Below, piece after piece: positions 35,452 to 49,223 of a DNA stretch of 64,000 bases. A program made the position numbers and the translations under genes. The stretch is from Daphnia carinata (taxonomy: Eukaryota > Arthropoda > Branchiopoda > Diplostraca > Daphniidae), in contig NC_081333.1 in assembly GCF_022539665.2 (NCBI RefSeq), positions 1,364,001-1,428,000 on the forward strand. The letters run 5' to 3'. Below the pieces are notes generated by a model that was not told the DNA's origin, ran no database searches, and saw only the letters and a program-made list of their open reading frames with translations. Position 1 is the first letter of the stretch; each line of letters starts with the position of its first letter.

Positions 35452-38400
35452 ATTGTCTTCCGATACGCACATATCAAATTTCAATTGTAATACTGTACAT
35501 GGTGTTTTTGTTTTCACCCTTTCGACCGTAAATGGACTGCGGTTCCAACCGTCGGCTCCTGTGTTTTATACTATTGACATTTGGACAATTAAATACTGTA
35601 AGAACGAATTTAGAGTAAATTAAATTTGATTTAATTTGCAACATTTTATAGTCCATGGCGTGAAACTAATGCAATCATTCAATGCGAATGACACCGTAAA
35701 CGAATAATACACTAAATTACGACAGATCATATAAAATCATTTCTTTTTTTGCGCTGTATGTAATTCGTTGAAACATGGACTTGTATAATGGCGACAAATG
35801 TTAAGCGCTATAAGGAAATGTCATAACCAAAACGTACTGGTGTAATCAACAAGAAATGTTATTTGTTGCTCTACCGTCGTCGAGACATCTCGAGTTCTGG
35901 AAAAACATTTTGGGAGTTTCATATTTTCGCAATATCAGAAGCGTCCAGATCACGTCTTGCAACCAATTCTTAGATTAAATGATTCAAAAACGTATTGTGG
36001 GTCTGTATACATATGCTCTGAGCAACAGTTGTTTAATACAAACATAACAGGTAGCAACTATAAATCAACTCCGCAGGTTATAATTCGAAGCAGCTAACTT
36101 TTGAAATTGAAATGTTTGCGTTTGGTCGACGTGTCCTTCTTTCTTTGATCTAATTTCAGTCTCTATGCCCTAGCAACCCAATCCGCCGAGTGGTTGCAAG
36201 ACCACACAGTTGTAAACTATATCTAGGGTCCTGGCTGTCATGTAAGCGTGTACATTATGCAGAGTACAGACCATATAGCACAAGCTCCCCGCAACGTCAT
36301 AAACAATATAAAGCAGACAGTCATATTTTTCCGTTTCTTTCTTTTTACTTTCAGCTATACAAAACCGGATAGCTTTTCAGGTGGAAAGACTTGCCGAATT
36401 GCGTATTACAACGCAGGCTGTAAACTTTGATAGCATATTGGCAATATATTCATGGGTGTGCTGCTTCCCTATCGGTGTGTCACCATCGACCAATCACGTT
36501 CACCACAATATTTAATAACACATTGAAACGTCGACAACGTACTTTGCTTGACTGACGACAAACTCTCCGATTAATTGCGCGTTTACCGTTGAAATTAAAC
36601 TCGCGAAAATCAAATATACACGAGCTCCAATCGACAAGCAATGACACACAAGTTTTGACGTAGGTTACGACATCTCGATGCAGAGACGATGGAGCGAAAA
36701 AAAAAAAAAGAATTGAGATTACTTCTTGACATTCATCCGTATCTACTTGTTCGTTTAATTCAATATTCCCTGAAGTTGCGCGATGGAATCGGTCGAGCGT
36801 TGCAAATATAAATAACAACATATATTCGATACAAACACGACCGCTGTACTATACACAAAGTGGATGCGAGGTATCAGAGATAAAGAAGTAGACGAGACAG
36901 GAGCGCGTAAGAGCCTCGCAAAACGAAAAGAGAGAAACGGATGGTTAGCTGTTTGATTAAAAACATTGGCGTGATGGCTTCACGATGGAGGTTCACTATA
37001 CGTACAGCAAGTTTTTATCGGAGCATTGATTCGATCGAACAAAAAAGGAAACATAAAAATGGTGGGGACACGGGATATGGAAGAATGAGAGTGAGCCATT
37101 TGTCAACTCGTCTTATACGTCCCACTTAGTTTGGGCAAACTAGCGGCTTTATGTATTTCTGATGCTTAATGGTTCTCTTATATTCATCCCAATTACGGAG
37201 ATTTTATTTCTTTTAAATTTCTAGATCGCGTTTTTCTAATGAATTGGCTGCGTGCGTGTTTTGGTTTTGAAAAGATGAATGCCACATGTTTGTGAATGAT
37301 ATACACGAAATAAAACAGATTTTAAAGAGATCGTGGTAATGCTAGACTAGATAGAAAAACATCGGCTATAAGCACGAGATCAAAAGTTCAAGGTACCTCG
37401 CCACTCCCAAGCTGTGGCCTACATCTCCCGAACGCAGTTTGAATTGGGCCGTTTTTGGTTCGACGTGTGTTTCATTTGTTAGAATCGCTGAATTTTAATA
37501 AAACTCTGCTGGCTAAAAAAAAAAAAATAAAAAATAATATACGTGTTGACGCACGATTTCGTACGATAGGAGAGAGAAAAGACGAAAAAAAAAAAGAAAA
37601 GACGGAGACAGCAAATATATTGCTCAACTAGCGCCAGAGTTTCGGATCGATCTTTAGATGAGCATTAAAAGAAGCGAGAGCATCAGGATTCCGGCATCCA
37701 CTCTACCCCTCCTTCCCCTTTGATCTTACATCGTCCTCGACCCCCTGCAGTAACATCATTAAATAATAGAATAAAGCAAACAAACAACAAACAGAGAAAA
37801 AACAAAACAAAACAAAACACAGACCTCCCGGCCTCCCCCGTTGCTCTTAAGTATATATGTCTACACGCACGGTGATTACAGACGGCTAAAATAAAAGCAA
37901 AAAGAAAAAAAAAAAGAAACAAAAATCACGCTCGACACATGTTCTGACGCCTCTGATGATATTGATAGGGCTCGCGGGGGGTGTTGTACAAGGACTTGAC
38001 ATTGTTGTGGAAAGACTTGTGGCGAGAAACGTACACACCCAGTGGTATAACCCAATCCTCGATCGGAAAAAAAATCTGTGCCGACCGACACTTAGTGATG
38101 GAGCGGCAGTTGTTTCCAAAATGGCCACGGCCCAAGCTCAATATGTAATTAAATTCTTTCCTTATGTCATCCAAGTGCTTCGTCATCGCAGTGCTCGTTA
38201 ATAGTTGAAACAATTGAGCATAGAGAATTGATGAAGTCTATAAATAAATGCATTTCTCGTGAACGTGTTCAGTTAGTTTGGCTGAACATCGGGGAGAGCA
38301 GTTCGTTAAATATTGGATGTTTCATTCCAAAATAGCTAATGTCACCAAGTCTAGGCTTTCGAGTTACATAACCATTTGGTTTATACAACCAGATTCAATC

Positions 38401-38708
38401 AATGTATTGACGTAGTTGCGAGTTGACCGTCAAACCGGATGTGGTCTGTTCGCTTTCCCCATTTCTATTTTGGGGTGAATAGGGTGGAGAACTGTCACGA
38501 GTATAAAGAGAAATAGAACACGATATCAAATGAAGATCCAGCGCAATCTATGGCCGAACAGAGGACGGCGAACTGCTAGCATCCCACATTTGACATCGAT
38601 GGGTTTCGTGTGTACGTATATGGTAGGGCTGTATATCTAGTACGGTCATCTTGGCTATTCATTCTAGAGTTCATTATTTATTAGTCAGCGTAGACAGTAA
38701 ATATAGGG

Positions 38709-38882
38709 GAACCATAGACACACACACACACATACAGAGTCTATATTGCACACGCGACAGCTGTTAGCCATTGATGTTAGACCTATTGTTTAGCTATAGA
38801 CTTTTTGGCCCCGCAAATGGTACACACTGTTGTACCAGGTTGTCTACTACAGTCGGATGTGGTAGTGTGTGTGTGTGTGTGT
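38709..38882. repeat. CA and GT microsatellites
   Basis: An (AC)n run at about 38709-38730 and a (GT)n run at about 38865-38884 flank a 140-bp interval in opposite orientation on one strand, so they could pair as a hairpin. Confidence 0.7.
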
Positions 38883-41637
38883 GTAAAATGAAAAAAGAAA
38901 AAAAAAAAAGAAGAGAGTAGATATACAATTGGGTACATAGATATGCTGTGCGCAAGTTAGTGTTTATCCAGGGACAAGAGGGCGAGTCCTTGCATCAACA
39001 ATCAAAGCATCGCCGTCTAGTTAACAGATAACGCCGTCCATCTAGGACAAACACTTGGGGGTTTATTCTTTACATGTTTAAAGACTTGAACGGACTCGCT
39101 GTGGTTGAATCAATGACGGTCCTTTTCTTTTTTGTTGGCTGTCGCACTGCTGTGTACACACACACACTAATTGTTATGTATCGTAAGTGCTCTTCTTTTC
39201 CTCTGTTGGCAGCTTTTTGACGTTCATTGTCGAAACGCGGCTGATGTTTCTTTCTTTTCTCTTCCGTTCTTTTAACACATGTACGCAGCAGTTCTCTTTT
39301 TTTTTCACACACACACAAAGAGATACACAGATCTTTTTTTTTAATTCGAGCCGTGGCATGGAATCACAGCCGAGCGCTGATGTTTTTCGAGATGGCCAAG
39401 GAACGTGATGGTCCATTGGCTATACCATTAATGTATTGTCATGACTTTACTCGAATAAAATACATAGTTGCATTTATTCTTCTTTCTTGGATGGAGAGGC
39501 TGTGCCACTGGCTAACTGCCAAACTATTCTCTTATTTTCTTTTTTTTTTTTGACAGGCGACATTTAAAAAAAAAATTCAACTCGTTTTTGGAAGTAAAGA
39601 TGGACGCGTGTTTATGTTGTGGCGTTTTTCGACGGGCGATCGACACAATGAGGAAAAAAAAAGTGGTTTCATCAAAAGCGCGTGATATACTTGAGGCCAT
39701 ATTCCACACGAAAAATCCTATTGGTGTTTAGGCAGAGGGAAAGATAAATAAATAAATAAGCAGCACACACCAACAAAAAAAAAAAAGCGTTTTAAATACG
39801 GCTGTTCCAGCTGACTGCTTATTTAGAAAGCTGATGGTTGTGCAATCTCGTGAAAAAAAAAAAAAAACTTGCAAAGTGTTTTTTCATGTGTCTACTCTAC
39901 ACGGCGTCGGGATAATATGAGGCGGTGAACGTCCTCGTTTTCAACGGGATAGAGGAATTTTTTTCTTTTTTAAACATCGCCCAAGAGCCGTTTGCGCCAA
40001 ATCACAGGCCCAGTCGCCCTTCTTTTTTCTTTTTTTTTCATTAGTCTGGGTCGCATGTTCTACACAAATTTTCTAGAAAATATATAGACCCATCGTTTAG
40101 GGTCCTTTGTGGCTGTCGCAGTTTCAAATGACGACCCAACCCAATTTTTTGTTTGTTTCTTTTTTCCTCAATAAATGCGCGTTAATACAAGGAAAAGCGT
40201 AGCTTTTATATGAAGCAGGTGAGACATTGTTCATTCTATTTTATTTTATTTTTTTTAAAGCTTTTAAAAAATCAGACAGTCTTCCGAAAAGGTTCAGTGT
40301 TTGATTATGTTTTACTTCCCGTGATAAAGCTTCGTTCTCTTCTAATATCAAAGTTCCAAAAAAAAGCTTGCATAGCAAACTATTGGAACGCGACCGCTAA
40401 AAAACGAGACTAAAAAGCAAATCTTTGTCCGTACATAAAAAAACCACAATCATTTAACTGATGCGCGCAATAAATTGGCTGAGTGTAAAGTTTTTCAAGT
40501 CACGACAGGACGGGACGAAAGGCTTTTTTTTTTTTTTATACGTGTACAAGTTCGTTTCGTGCGTGTGTGCGAAGAGGCTGTATGTATCTATACAGTTGCA
40601 CACACATGAAGACTGACTGATGGAGTGAAAAAAAAAAAAAAAAATAAAAAATACCCAAAGCCCCCACCCGAGAGGAGGATATAAAAGAGAGGGGGGGAGG
40701 AATAGCTTCGTGCAATGATGATGATGAGATGCCTGTGATGATGAATGATTGTATTAGCCGCCCCTCTTTTGTTGATGATGATCAATACATTAGAGCCCCT
40801 GGTGACTATGTGCCTCAGTCTAGCCACTGTATCCTTTTTCTTTCTTTTTTTTTCAACTAGGGTTCCGCAACATTATTCTCTATACATGATGGTCTCTTTT
40901 TTTTCGTTTACATTTTTCAACCCTTTTTTTTTAGTTCTCTCGTGTGTTGTTGTTGAGGGAAGTATAGAGAAGCTTTCAATATGATCACGAATGACGCGGC
41001 GGCCGTAGCCCTCCGCAAAAGGGCGTGGGCACGGAAGTAGCTCTATATGTAAAGAGAGCAAGGGTGGAGTTCAAGCTTGTCGATCTCCAGCCAGTGTTGA
41101 CGAGACGTCAACATCGCCAACAGCAATTATTTCGTTCGCAGGGGTAATGTGTGGGGGTGGGGGGGGAGGCCAAGATTTACACGACGCAACACAATTGGAA
41201 CCTATTAAAAGCGCGGTGCTATCAATGACGCTGACCGTGGCAAAAAGAATATAAGGCACTCTTATTATTTATTCAATTATACCAGTCCATCGCCCATAGT
41301 CAATATGTAATGAAGCATTTAAAGCATCACATTTTGACACACACAAATTGACGTGCGATAGAAAAATGGGGAACGAACGTTTTGTCCTACCAGCCGAGCA
41401 AAAAAAATGGACGTCTATATTTATACAAGTATCGATTTACTTTTTATCCAATAAGCAGAAAACCTCGTCCCCTTTATAGACCGGCGGGAGGGGGCAGTAA
41501 AAATTGGCCTCTTTTATATATAAACCTCTCATCGCCTCTTGTCCCACGATTTCTCTTCGTCGTTTATATAAATAAAACATCCGTTCGGCCAACGGTTCAG
41601 CAAGCGTCCAGTCAACGCAGTCAAGCTTTCAATATAG

Positions 41638-41658
41638 ACACACACACACACACACACA
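41638..41658. repeat. (AC)n microsatellite
   Basis: About ten AC units are followed by an A-rich stretch. Confidence 0.75.
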
Positions 41659-42194
41659 AAAAGAAATAGAATAGAAACCTGATTCACGGAAGAGGGTGAA
41701 ACCTTAGATCGAGAGAAGAGCGCGGACAGCCGGCCGCTGCAGTTTGCTGTTGTTGATGGGGGCTCCCCCTTTTTTTTTTATTGTTCCTATACTCGGCCCT
41801 CTTTCTGTCTCTTTTTTTTTATATGTTTTTACTGGAACGGGCGTTCTCGTCATCGTGAACAACAAAAATAACAACGACACGCGACCCTTTTGTACGAAAA
41901 ACAGCGGCCGTACGGCACGCGTCCGCACCCGGCCGGACCCCGCAATCGGCCCAACTATCGTCCAACAATTAGGTTCCCATTGGGAGCCCCATTTGTAAAG
42001 CTCATTAACTCGATGCCACATGCAGTCGCACAACGAGATTAAATAGTAGCTTTTCTATTCTCTCCTCTCCTCCCGCCTATGTTTTGATTGACTGATTTCG
42101 TTTCTTTAATAAAAACTTTGAAAACAAAAAAAAAAAGAAAACTGATTCCAGAAAACAAACGAAACTGATTAGTTAAAAGCTTCTATTTTGGTAC

Positions 42195-42211
42195 CCCCCC
42201 CCCCCCCCCTT
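42195..42211. repeat. Poly-C tract
   Basis: About 17 consecutive C. A similar C-run is at 49847-49862. Confidence 0.75.
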
Positions 42212-44289
42212 AAGAAAAAAGGCAGAAGATATTAGAGAGAAGAGGCGTTGGAGATTTGAATATTAAATTCGGTTGTGTGTGTGTGTCTAGTTGATGTTTT
42301 CTCATTCGTTTCGTGCGGCGGGAAACGCTTGAATTTTTGAAAAACAAATTAGGATGATAGAAAATGAAAAGAGAACGGACATCATTTGGTACAATGCGCA
42401 CGTATAACTCTACGTGGCTTACTGATGATAGCGTAAAGCCAAAAATACGACTGAATGAATCCAATGAAGTAGACAAGAGACAACAAATGGGCGTTCGATT
42501 GGATAGATGGAACCAGAGCAAAAAAAAAAAAAAAAAAAAAAGACTCTTCTCCCTTTCTGACGGGCTTTTTCCTACATTGCATGACAATAGAAATCGCAGG
42601 AAGAAGGGACGCAATCATTCCGGCTCTTCATCTCTATCTGTGTGTACAGCACTACGAAGAAGAAAAAGAAAGGTTGATGCGCTTTTATTTCTCTTAATGT
42701 CATAGACAAGAATCCCCTTCTCGGTTTAACTGTTGGTCGCCGCATGACGTCATCTCACTAGCCTGTCAAGCCATGGACGAGTGATGTGTTAGGCGGAATA
42801 AGAAAAGAAAAAAAAAAAAAACGAAGCAAAACTAAAGCAACCGGAAAAAGAAAGGACTCGTCCATCGAACGGAAAAACATGGAAGCATATAGAAAATGAA
42901 ATCAAAAAAGCAAAAGGATATCTATCGGCTGCTGTTCCGGTTATGGATGAGACAATCAGCGCAAGTTCTGCATCACAGAGAGAGGTCCCCCCCCGTTCCC
43001 GTAAAGAGATGGAACGACTCTTTTTCTCTGTTCAAACTATTCCCAACGCGATATGTACATCCTCAAATCGTTTCGTTAAGAGCTAAAAGAAAATGGACAC
43101 GTTCCTCTCTTAAACTTAAGTGACCAACGCCATTCGTTTGTCTCTTCTTATGTATGTACACGTAATGTAATAGTTATTGTTTCGTAGCCAGAGGCTTAGA
43201 TGTTGGCTGATGGTACGTTTCTCCAGACTATTCGTTCACGTCATCCAACATGTCCCGCTGTTAGGGTGTAGGCGTATTATTTATAACACCATCAATGCCA
43301 CCAGCGATGCTGTCCTCAAGTGTATGCGTTATAGACAGCACACATTCTTAACTAAAGTGATTAGTCCGTTCTTCCAGCTATCTCTTTTGAGGGATTGTAA
43401 TTTGTTTTTTCAAAGACTCATTGTCGCTGTTTGTAATGGCGTTTTGATTGCGTGTTTTTGAAAATGGACAGCCATGAGTGGTAAATTGCCTTGGTAAAAT
43501 CGAGGTGAATGGGTACTGTAGATTACATGCTGGAACGTGCTAATCAATCAGACGATTCTACTCTTGACAACGTTGTGAAAGAAAAGACAATGTCTTCATT
43601 GACTCCGTTCGGTGTGAAGGAAACTATAGATAAAGCACATGGGCCTCAAAGAAAAGGACGAAATCGAACGCGAAATTAGCTCATAATGGGCATTGTTTTG
43701 CGGGCCAATCAAATGTAAAAAAACGGCTTGCATGTAGGCAGAATTGGCCCATATCGATTATGACTCACCATGTTCGCTATGACTAGATCATTCATGTTTG
43801 TTTCGATATTGTATCTACTGATTCTTACCGCAATTTCATATAGCGGGTGAATCAAACAAATGGAAAACAAAGTTCTCCTATTCTATTTTACATCTTCATA
43901 CTTGTAATACCGAACGACTATAGTTTTCCTGTTCCGAGAAAGAAAACGCTTCATTTCGAATGAAAACGAAAATGCCTGTCGGCTACGTTCACGGGAGAGA
44001 TACGAAGTTCCAATAACACAGCGGGTTGCTGTTCTCCTCAGAACGCAGCACATCATTGTCTTTTGCTTGTTGTCATCCGGCCCACTGCTTATTATTGCCT
44101 CTTGTCCAAGCAGGTAATCAGCAACTTGCGGCTGATAACAAGAGCCGGTGAAGCCGAGCGCAAATAAGCCCAACCATCGTGTTCGCTTGTCGGGTTCTAC
44201 ATACCTTTTTTTATTATTATTATTTTTGTTGTTGTGTTTTTTTTTGTTTCTTAAGTAGATTCTACAGGGTGTAGTATATAGTAGCCTCT

Positions 44290-44308
44290 GTGTGTGTGTG
44301 TGTGTGTA
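44290..44308. repeat. (TG)n microsatellite
   Basis: About nine TG units run into TATATATA. Confidence 0.75.
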
Positions 44309-47300
44309 TATATACTTATGACGACTGGTTCATGGAGGGTGGGAGGAGGAGACAGTTGCGTCTTAACGAGACGCTTCCTTTCATCTAGTCACATGGAACA
44401 TTGTATTCAAAGGCCTCTCGTATTTCCTACGTCCGGCATTAAGTCACTAGCCACAACACCTCCATTTAGTTTTTAGTGTTTAAATAAATAGATTGGAGTG
44501 AGTAATAATTTAGTGTTTCATGCAGTTTGTTATTGAACAAAAAAAAAAAAGAAGGGACATGGTTCCATCCGACAACAATCAAAATACGTGGATGTTGTTG
44601 CAATTTGATTGGCCGACGAGAAGCCGGTAGGACCCGCACAGCTGGCCGGAAGTGGGTACAGACAGACGGGATTCATTTAAGCAGTGAAGCGAGGTGCAAT
44701 CTAAAGTTCGGTATGCCTTTGTGAAATGTCAGACTTGCTTGTCATCTTCGTCTTTCGTTCAACGGCCTCCCCCATTCCACTTCACCACTGTACATATCCT
44801 CCCTAGATCTTGACGATTGCCTTTACGCCTCCTGTCTCCCTTTTTTCTTTACTCGTTTTATTTTGTACAAGTTGACATTTCGTAAGGGAAAGGAGGGTAT
44901 GGCGTCATTATATGACGCCCACTGATTTACACTCAATCATAGTGTTGGCGTGAAAGGCGGTGCCGGTCTCTGCCGGACGTGCGGAGTACAGAAGGTAAAG
45001 TAGCGACGACCTTTGCCAGCAAAAATCGCATCAAGTATTTTTATTCTTTTTTTTTTTTTTTTTTTCCTTCATGTCTCCATTTTTTGATTGGCTTATCTAT
45101 TATTTTAGATGATAAGATAAAAGAAAAATGAATGTTATATCAGCGGGGAAAAAGCCAGTGGACGCACATAGCTTCGACTATAGATCAATCGAACTGCATC
45201 GCATATATCAAATGGAGAGCACGTGAAATCATATTACGAAGCTGATCTCGTATATATTAAATCAAAGTAAGAAAACGACAAATGACATTGCCAAGGTTGG
45301 GAAAGCCACTACAGTATGGAATGCGCAAAATCTGTTCACTCGGGTTTAACTTTGACGTTGAATACAAAGAATTTGAAACGAAGATTGGGGGCACCTGCGA
45401 CGTTAATGCTGGTCATAGACCACTTCGTCCTTCTCCAGCTTCTTTAGAGGCACATGTAACTCAGCTTTGGAAAATTATCAGGCAGAATTACAAACGACTC
45501 TTGTGTCTCTCTCTCTCTTGACATGAAACTCAATGAAGAGATATGTCATCTTTGTACTTTGAGTCAAAGACGAGCAAACTCTACTGTATCTACTATAACT
45601 ACCGGTTTTGATCCAGTTTCCATGGCGAGCTCCTTTCGAATCGAATGAGCCCCCCAAATCGACTAGTTTCCCCCGCTCTTTATGTTCTGCCGCTTCTCTC
45701 CCTGTGTCCGCTCTTCATTGAGTTTCGGCTTGAATAATCTATCAAGAAGCCGTTTCGTGTGTGTGCGTCTGTGTTCTGGCTATCTTTCTATTTAAAGAGA
45801 ACTTTGCACATTCAAATTTTCTTGTACCCTTTTTCTTTATCCCCATTTGATAGGAGAGTGTAAGAATTTTGCATAAGTGTTTGTCTGTTAACAACGGATG
45901 AAAAGAGATGATGAGCCTGACATACGAAGGGTGAAGGAGAGCCAAACTGTCAAAAGCTCAACTATATAAGAAGCTGCTCGTTTGCATTAGCTTCGCCCCC
46001 TTCCGCTGAATCGTTTTACGCTTTCAAATGTCTTTTCAAATGGTAAGCTTAATGAAGAGTATATGCGTGTATGCTAAATTGCTGCAGCGGGCAATCCCGC
46101 GGGATCGTGTCATTACGACTCGCTGTATCTACTTTGTTTTATTTCGCCTTCATCGTTTTTCTCACTATAGAGTTTTAGACATGATTTTAAATAATTTCGT
46201 TCCAGTTGCGTTTTACTTGCTGTACGCACGTAGGAAGAAGAAGGCCGTGTTTAAAAAGAAGTAGAAATGAAACGAAGCGGCTCAACCTGTGGATGAATAA
46301 ATTCTTTTGACGACCGTATAAAAAGAAGAAATTCGTGTTGGCTGTTGAACTCAATTCATTGCACTCAACAGGAAGATCAGGGGAGTCTGACTTCATTAGG
46401 CAAATTCCCCGTCTTCATTTGAAAAATGAATTCCCCGAATAATATTTCCCAGGTTTCGTTCAGAAGGTCTCGACATTTATGCAACGACCCTCTACACGCG
46501 TCTTCCAGTAAAATATTTTCGGTACAAAATGTATATAACGTCCTTCTTTCTGTACAACATCAAAAGGTCTTTTGACTAATGGCATCATCTATAGACAAAT
46601 GAACTATTGGATTGAACCATTTCTTTGGGCGTTCCTATATTCTTTGATGGAGTTGTTCATTTTTTAATCAGTTTTTAGTTTTCAAAATCTCTATGCTCCT
46701 TATATAAATTTCGTCTTGAAGTCTATGCACGTTACATCTAAAAACGATCTTATCTCATAAGAGTCTCATCAAGTTGCATCCGTTCATCGTCTCTTCTAGA
46801 TGAAAGAGTAATCCTTTAAAAGTGTGTACTGTATATATTGTAATATTTTCGACATACGTCACCTTGCGTGTCTCTAATTTATGCAAGCAACTTCGCAATT
46901 AGATTGGAGAAAACTTTCAATAGCTGCCCTTCGTGAATATGAGAGGTCAACGTCTCCATCTTTCCCTGTACCTTTTTATTATTATAAGGCTTCTCACGTT
47001 GATGATGTTCCCCCTCGCTCGGCTTAATACGAGATTAGTAGAATCCACTTTTAAGCTACTGGGTCATCCAGGAAAAGAAGAAGGTCTAACGCTATTTGAA
47101 CTGGAAGCCTTATGTATGCACACAACGCGATTATTCCCGATTTAATTCACTTCTTTATCGTTAAAAAAAATGCGCATTGCTTCCTCCTTTTTCTTTTTTC
47201 AAAAGAAAATCAAACAATACAAAAAAATAATAAAATTCAGGATAGATATATATTTTTTTTACACTCACCGAAGAGAAGAAGAATCGTTGAAAAGAGAATA

Positions 47301-47467
47301 CTTGTAGATTCACAGCGCCGGTTGTTGGACCGACACGAAAAAGGAAACATCGTGAAACGAGCGATGCAAACTCAAAAGGAGAAATTCTTTTCCGCGTGAC
47401 AGACTGCGAAGAGAAGGCAAACAATCTTTAAATGTATATATCTATTTTCTCTACAGAGAGTGCGCGC

Positions 47468-47490
47468 GAGAGAGAGAGAGAGAGAGAGAC
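47468..47490. repeat. (GA)n microsatellite
   Basis: About eleven GA units follow GCGCGC. GA runs can bind GAGA-type factors in arthropod promoters, but no gene start is recognised here. Confidence 0.7.
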
Positions 47491-49164
47491 TGTGTGTCTG
47501 ACTTGTCGGAACGCCACGTGAAACACAACTGACTAAAAGAGAGGAGGCCGTCGCAGTTGCCGTTCGCGTACCATGTCGGCGTTCAAGCAGCAGCACGCAC
47601 CCTCCGCCGCGCTATGGCATTATTCAGCCAAGCCGTTGTTTCTATACGCTTCGTTGCTGGTGTCTCTTCTTCTTCTTTCCCCTCTTCCCAGCCCCCCCCC
47701 CCCTCTTTCTCTTTGCTCTCTCCTTCCACCCGTCCATATTTCAATGATGATAGGGGCGGGGCTTTTCCGTTCTTTTTCCTCCTATATATATATGTTTAGA
47801 GTTGAGCATTTTTCGGTTGTATACGGGGAGGGTAGGACGAGAGTGAAGCTTCGACGACACGAGCTGAGATCAAGTGTGACAAGCTCACAGACTCATATAG
47901 GAAATAGAAGAGATCCTTTCAACAAGAACAAAAAAAAAAGAGGCAGAGAACGGGACTTGGTGTTTGAAAATGCACAGGTCTCCCAAAAAGAACATGTGGC
48001 TTTCGGTATTTTTTTCTGACGCTTTTGCTTTGGTGTTCACCCACAGAACGCACAACAACAACAACAAAAAAATAATACTGTGGCCGTGAATATAAGGGCC
48101 AAGCTAAACACAAGACGGCCATAGGGCTTGTCTCGTGTCACGACTTATAGGTGGACGATGGACCAAGGCGGATCAAAACATCTCCGCCTATTCGCCGTGG
48201 CCAAATGTTACGTACGAACGGCCAATGTTTTACCAGCTGGCTCTGTAATCATTCTTAAAAATATATATATATACCATTTCATTATTATGATATTCTTTCA
48301 TATTTTTTTTTTAAACCATTTTTGCCTTTTGAAACGCTGCCAATCCGCTTTGCATTTCAAATTTACCTCTGACCCTTCTCTTTCCAGTTCCATGTCTCTG
48401 AAAAAAAAAAAAACTTGATAGGAGGCAAGTAAAGGAAAAAAAGCGAATATTCCTGAATGAATTCAGCATGACGGCATCTTGTAAACGCGGTTAAACGGTT
48501 GAGAGGGCCTCTATTTTGTGTGTATGAAATAATCGGAAGGAAAATGTTTTTGCGTTGGAAAAAAAATGGGGGAAAAAAAAGTGTATGCGTGAGAGGCGTG
48601 TTGACGAATGCAAAAATGTTTCAAGTGAGGCAACGGCGATCGATGTCTTTCAAAAACGGATAAAAAAAAAAGGGAAGCGTCATATACGTAAGATTCATCG
48701 AAGCTCAAAGCCTTGCATGTTGCAACTTCTCTTTTGTGTGTGTCTGTGTGTGTGTGTGTGGGGAGGTAGTTTTTTATGCCGCCCACCTATTTATACGATA
48801 TCGATTGATGGCCATAACTCAACTTTCAAACGTTGTCCATCCACGTAAATCTAAGTACGTGAATCAAAAAATGTTTGAAATAGGGGCTGCGGAGACTATA
48901 ACGTATCGCAAAAGGCAATTCTATCGCTAGTTTTGCGGCCAAGTGTTTTGATTATCATCCACTTGGAAATGTTTTTTTTTTTTAAACATCATACGTTTTC
49001 CTTGCACTATCGATAAGAATCAGTCACGGTAAAAAGCATGTTGGATTTATTTGAACAAAAACTGAACTTGAACTGAAAATGTAACGTCTTCAAAATAACA
49101 AACTCAATGGCCTTTTCTGTTGACCTTTGAATATGTTTGTTACACACCACATAAGAGGACCAAG

Positions 49165-49223
49165 TTTTTTTTTTTTTTTTTTTTTTTTTTTTGGACAAAG
49201 TTGGTGCTTTTTTTTTTTTTTTT
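49165..49223. repeat. Two long poly-T tracts
   Basis: Runs of about 28 T and 15 T are separated by GGACAAAGTTGGTGC, within the gene-poor region. Confidence 0.75.

Noticed and set aside
37876-38213. Overlapping open frames on both strands near 38 kb
   Set aside because: Three frames are open over the same bases, composition is not protein-like, and no splice chain can be built.
42364-42705. 113-residue open frame with a Lys-rich run
   Set aside because: The Lys run comes from a poly-A tract, and there is no family resemblance.
45963-46310. TATATAAG followed by ATG at 46028 and MSFQM with a GTAAGC donor, resembling the 5-codon first exons of peptide genes A and B
   Set aside because: None of the downstream acceptors at the correct phase gives a signal-peptide continuation; the best yields LRFTCCTHVG without a hydrophobic core.
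47573-48019. A 148-residue open frame (MSAFKQQHAPSAALWHYS...) with a hydrophobic Leu-rich stretch
   Set aside because: It is driven by C- and T-rich low-complexity DNA, has no domain, and no splice or polyadenylation support. Probably chance.
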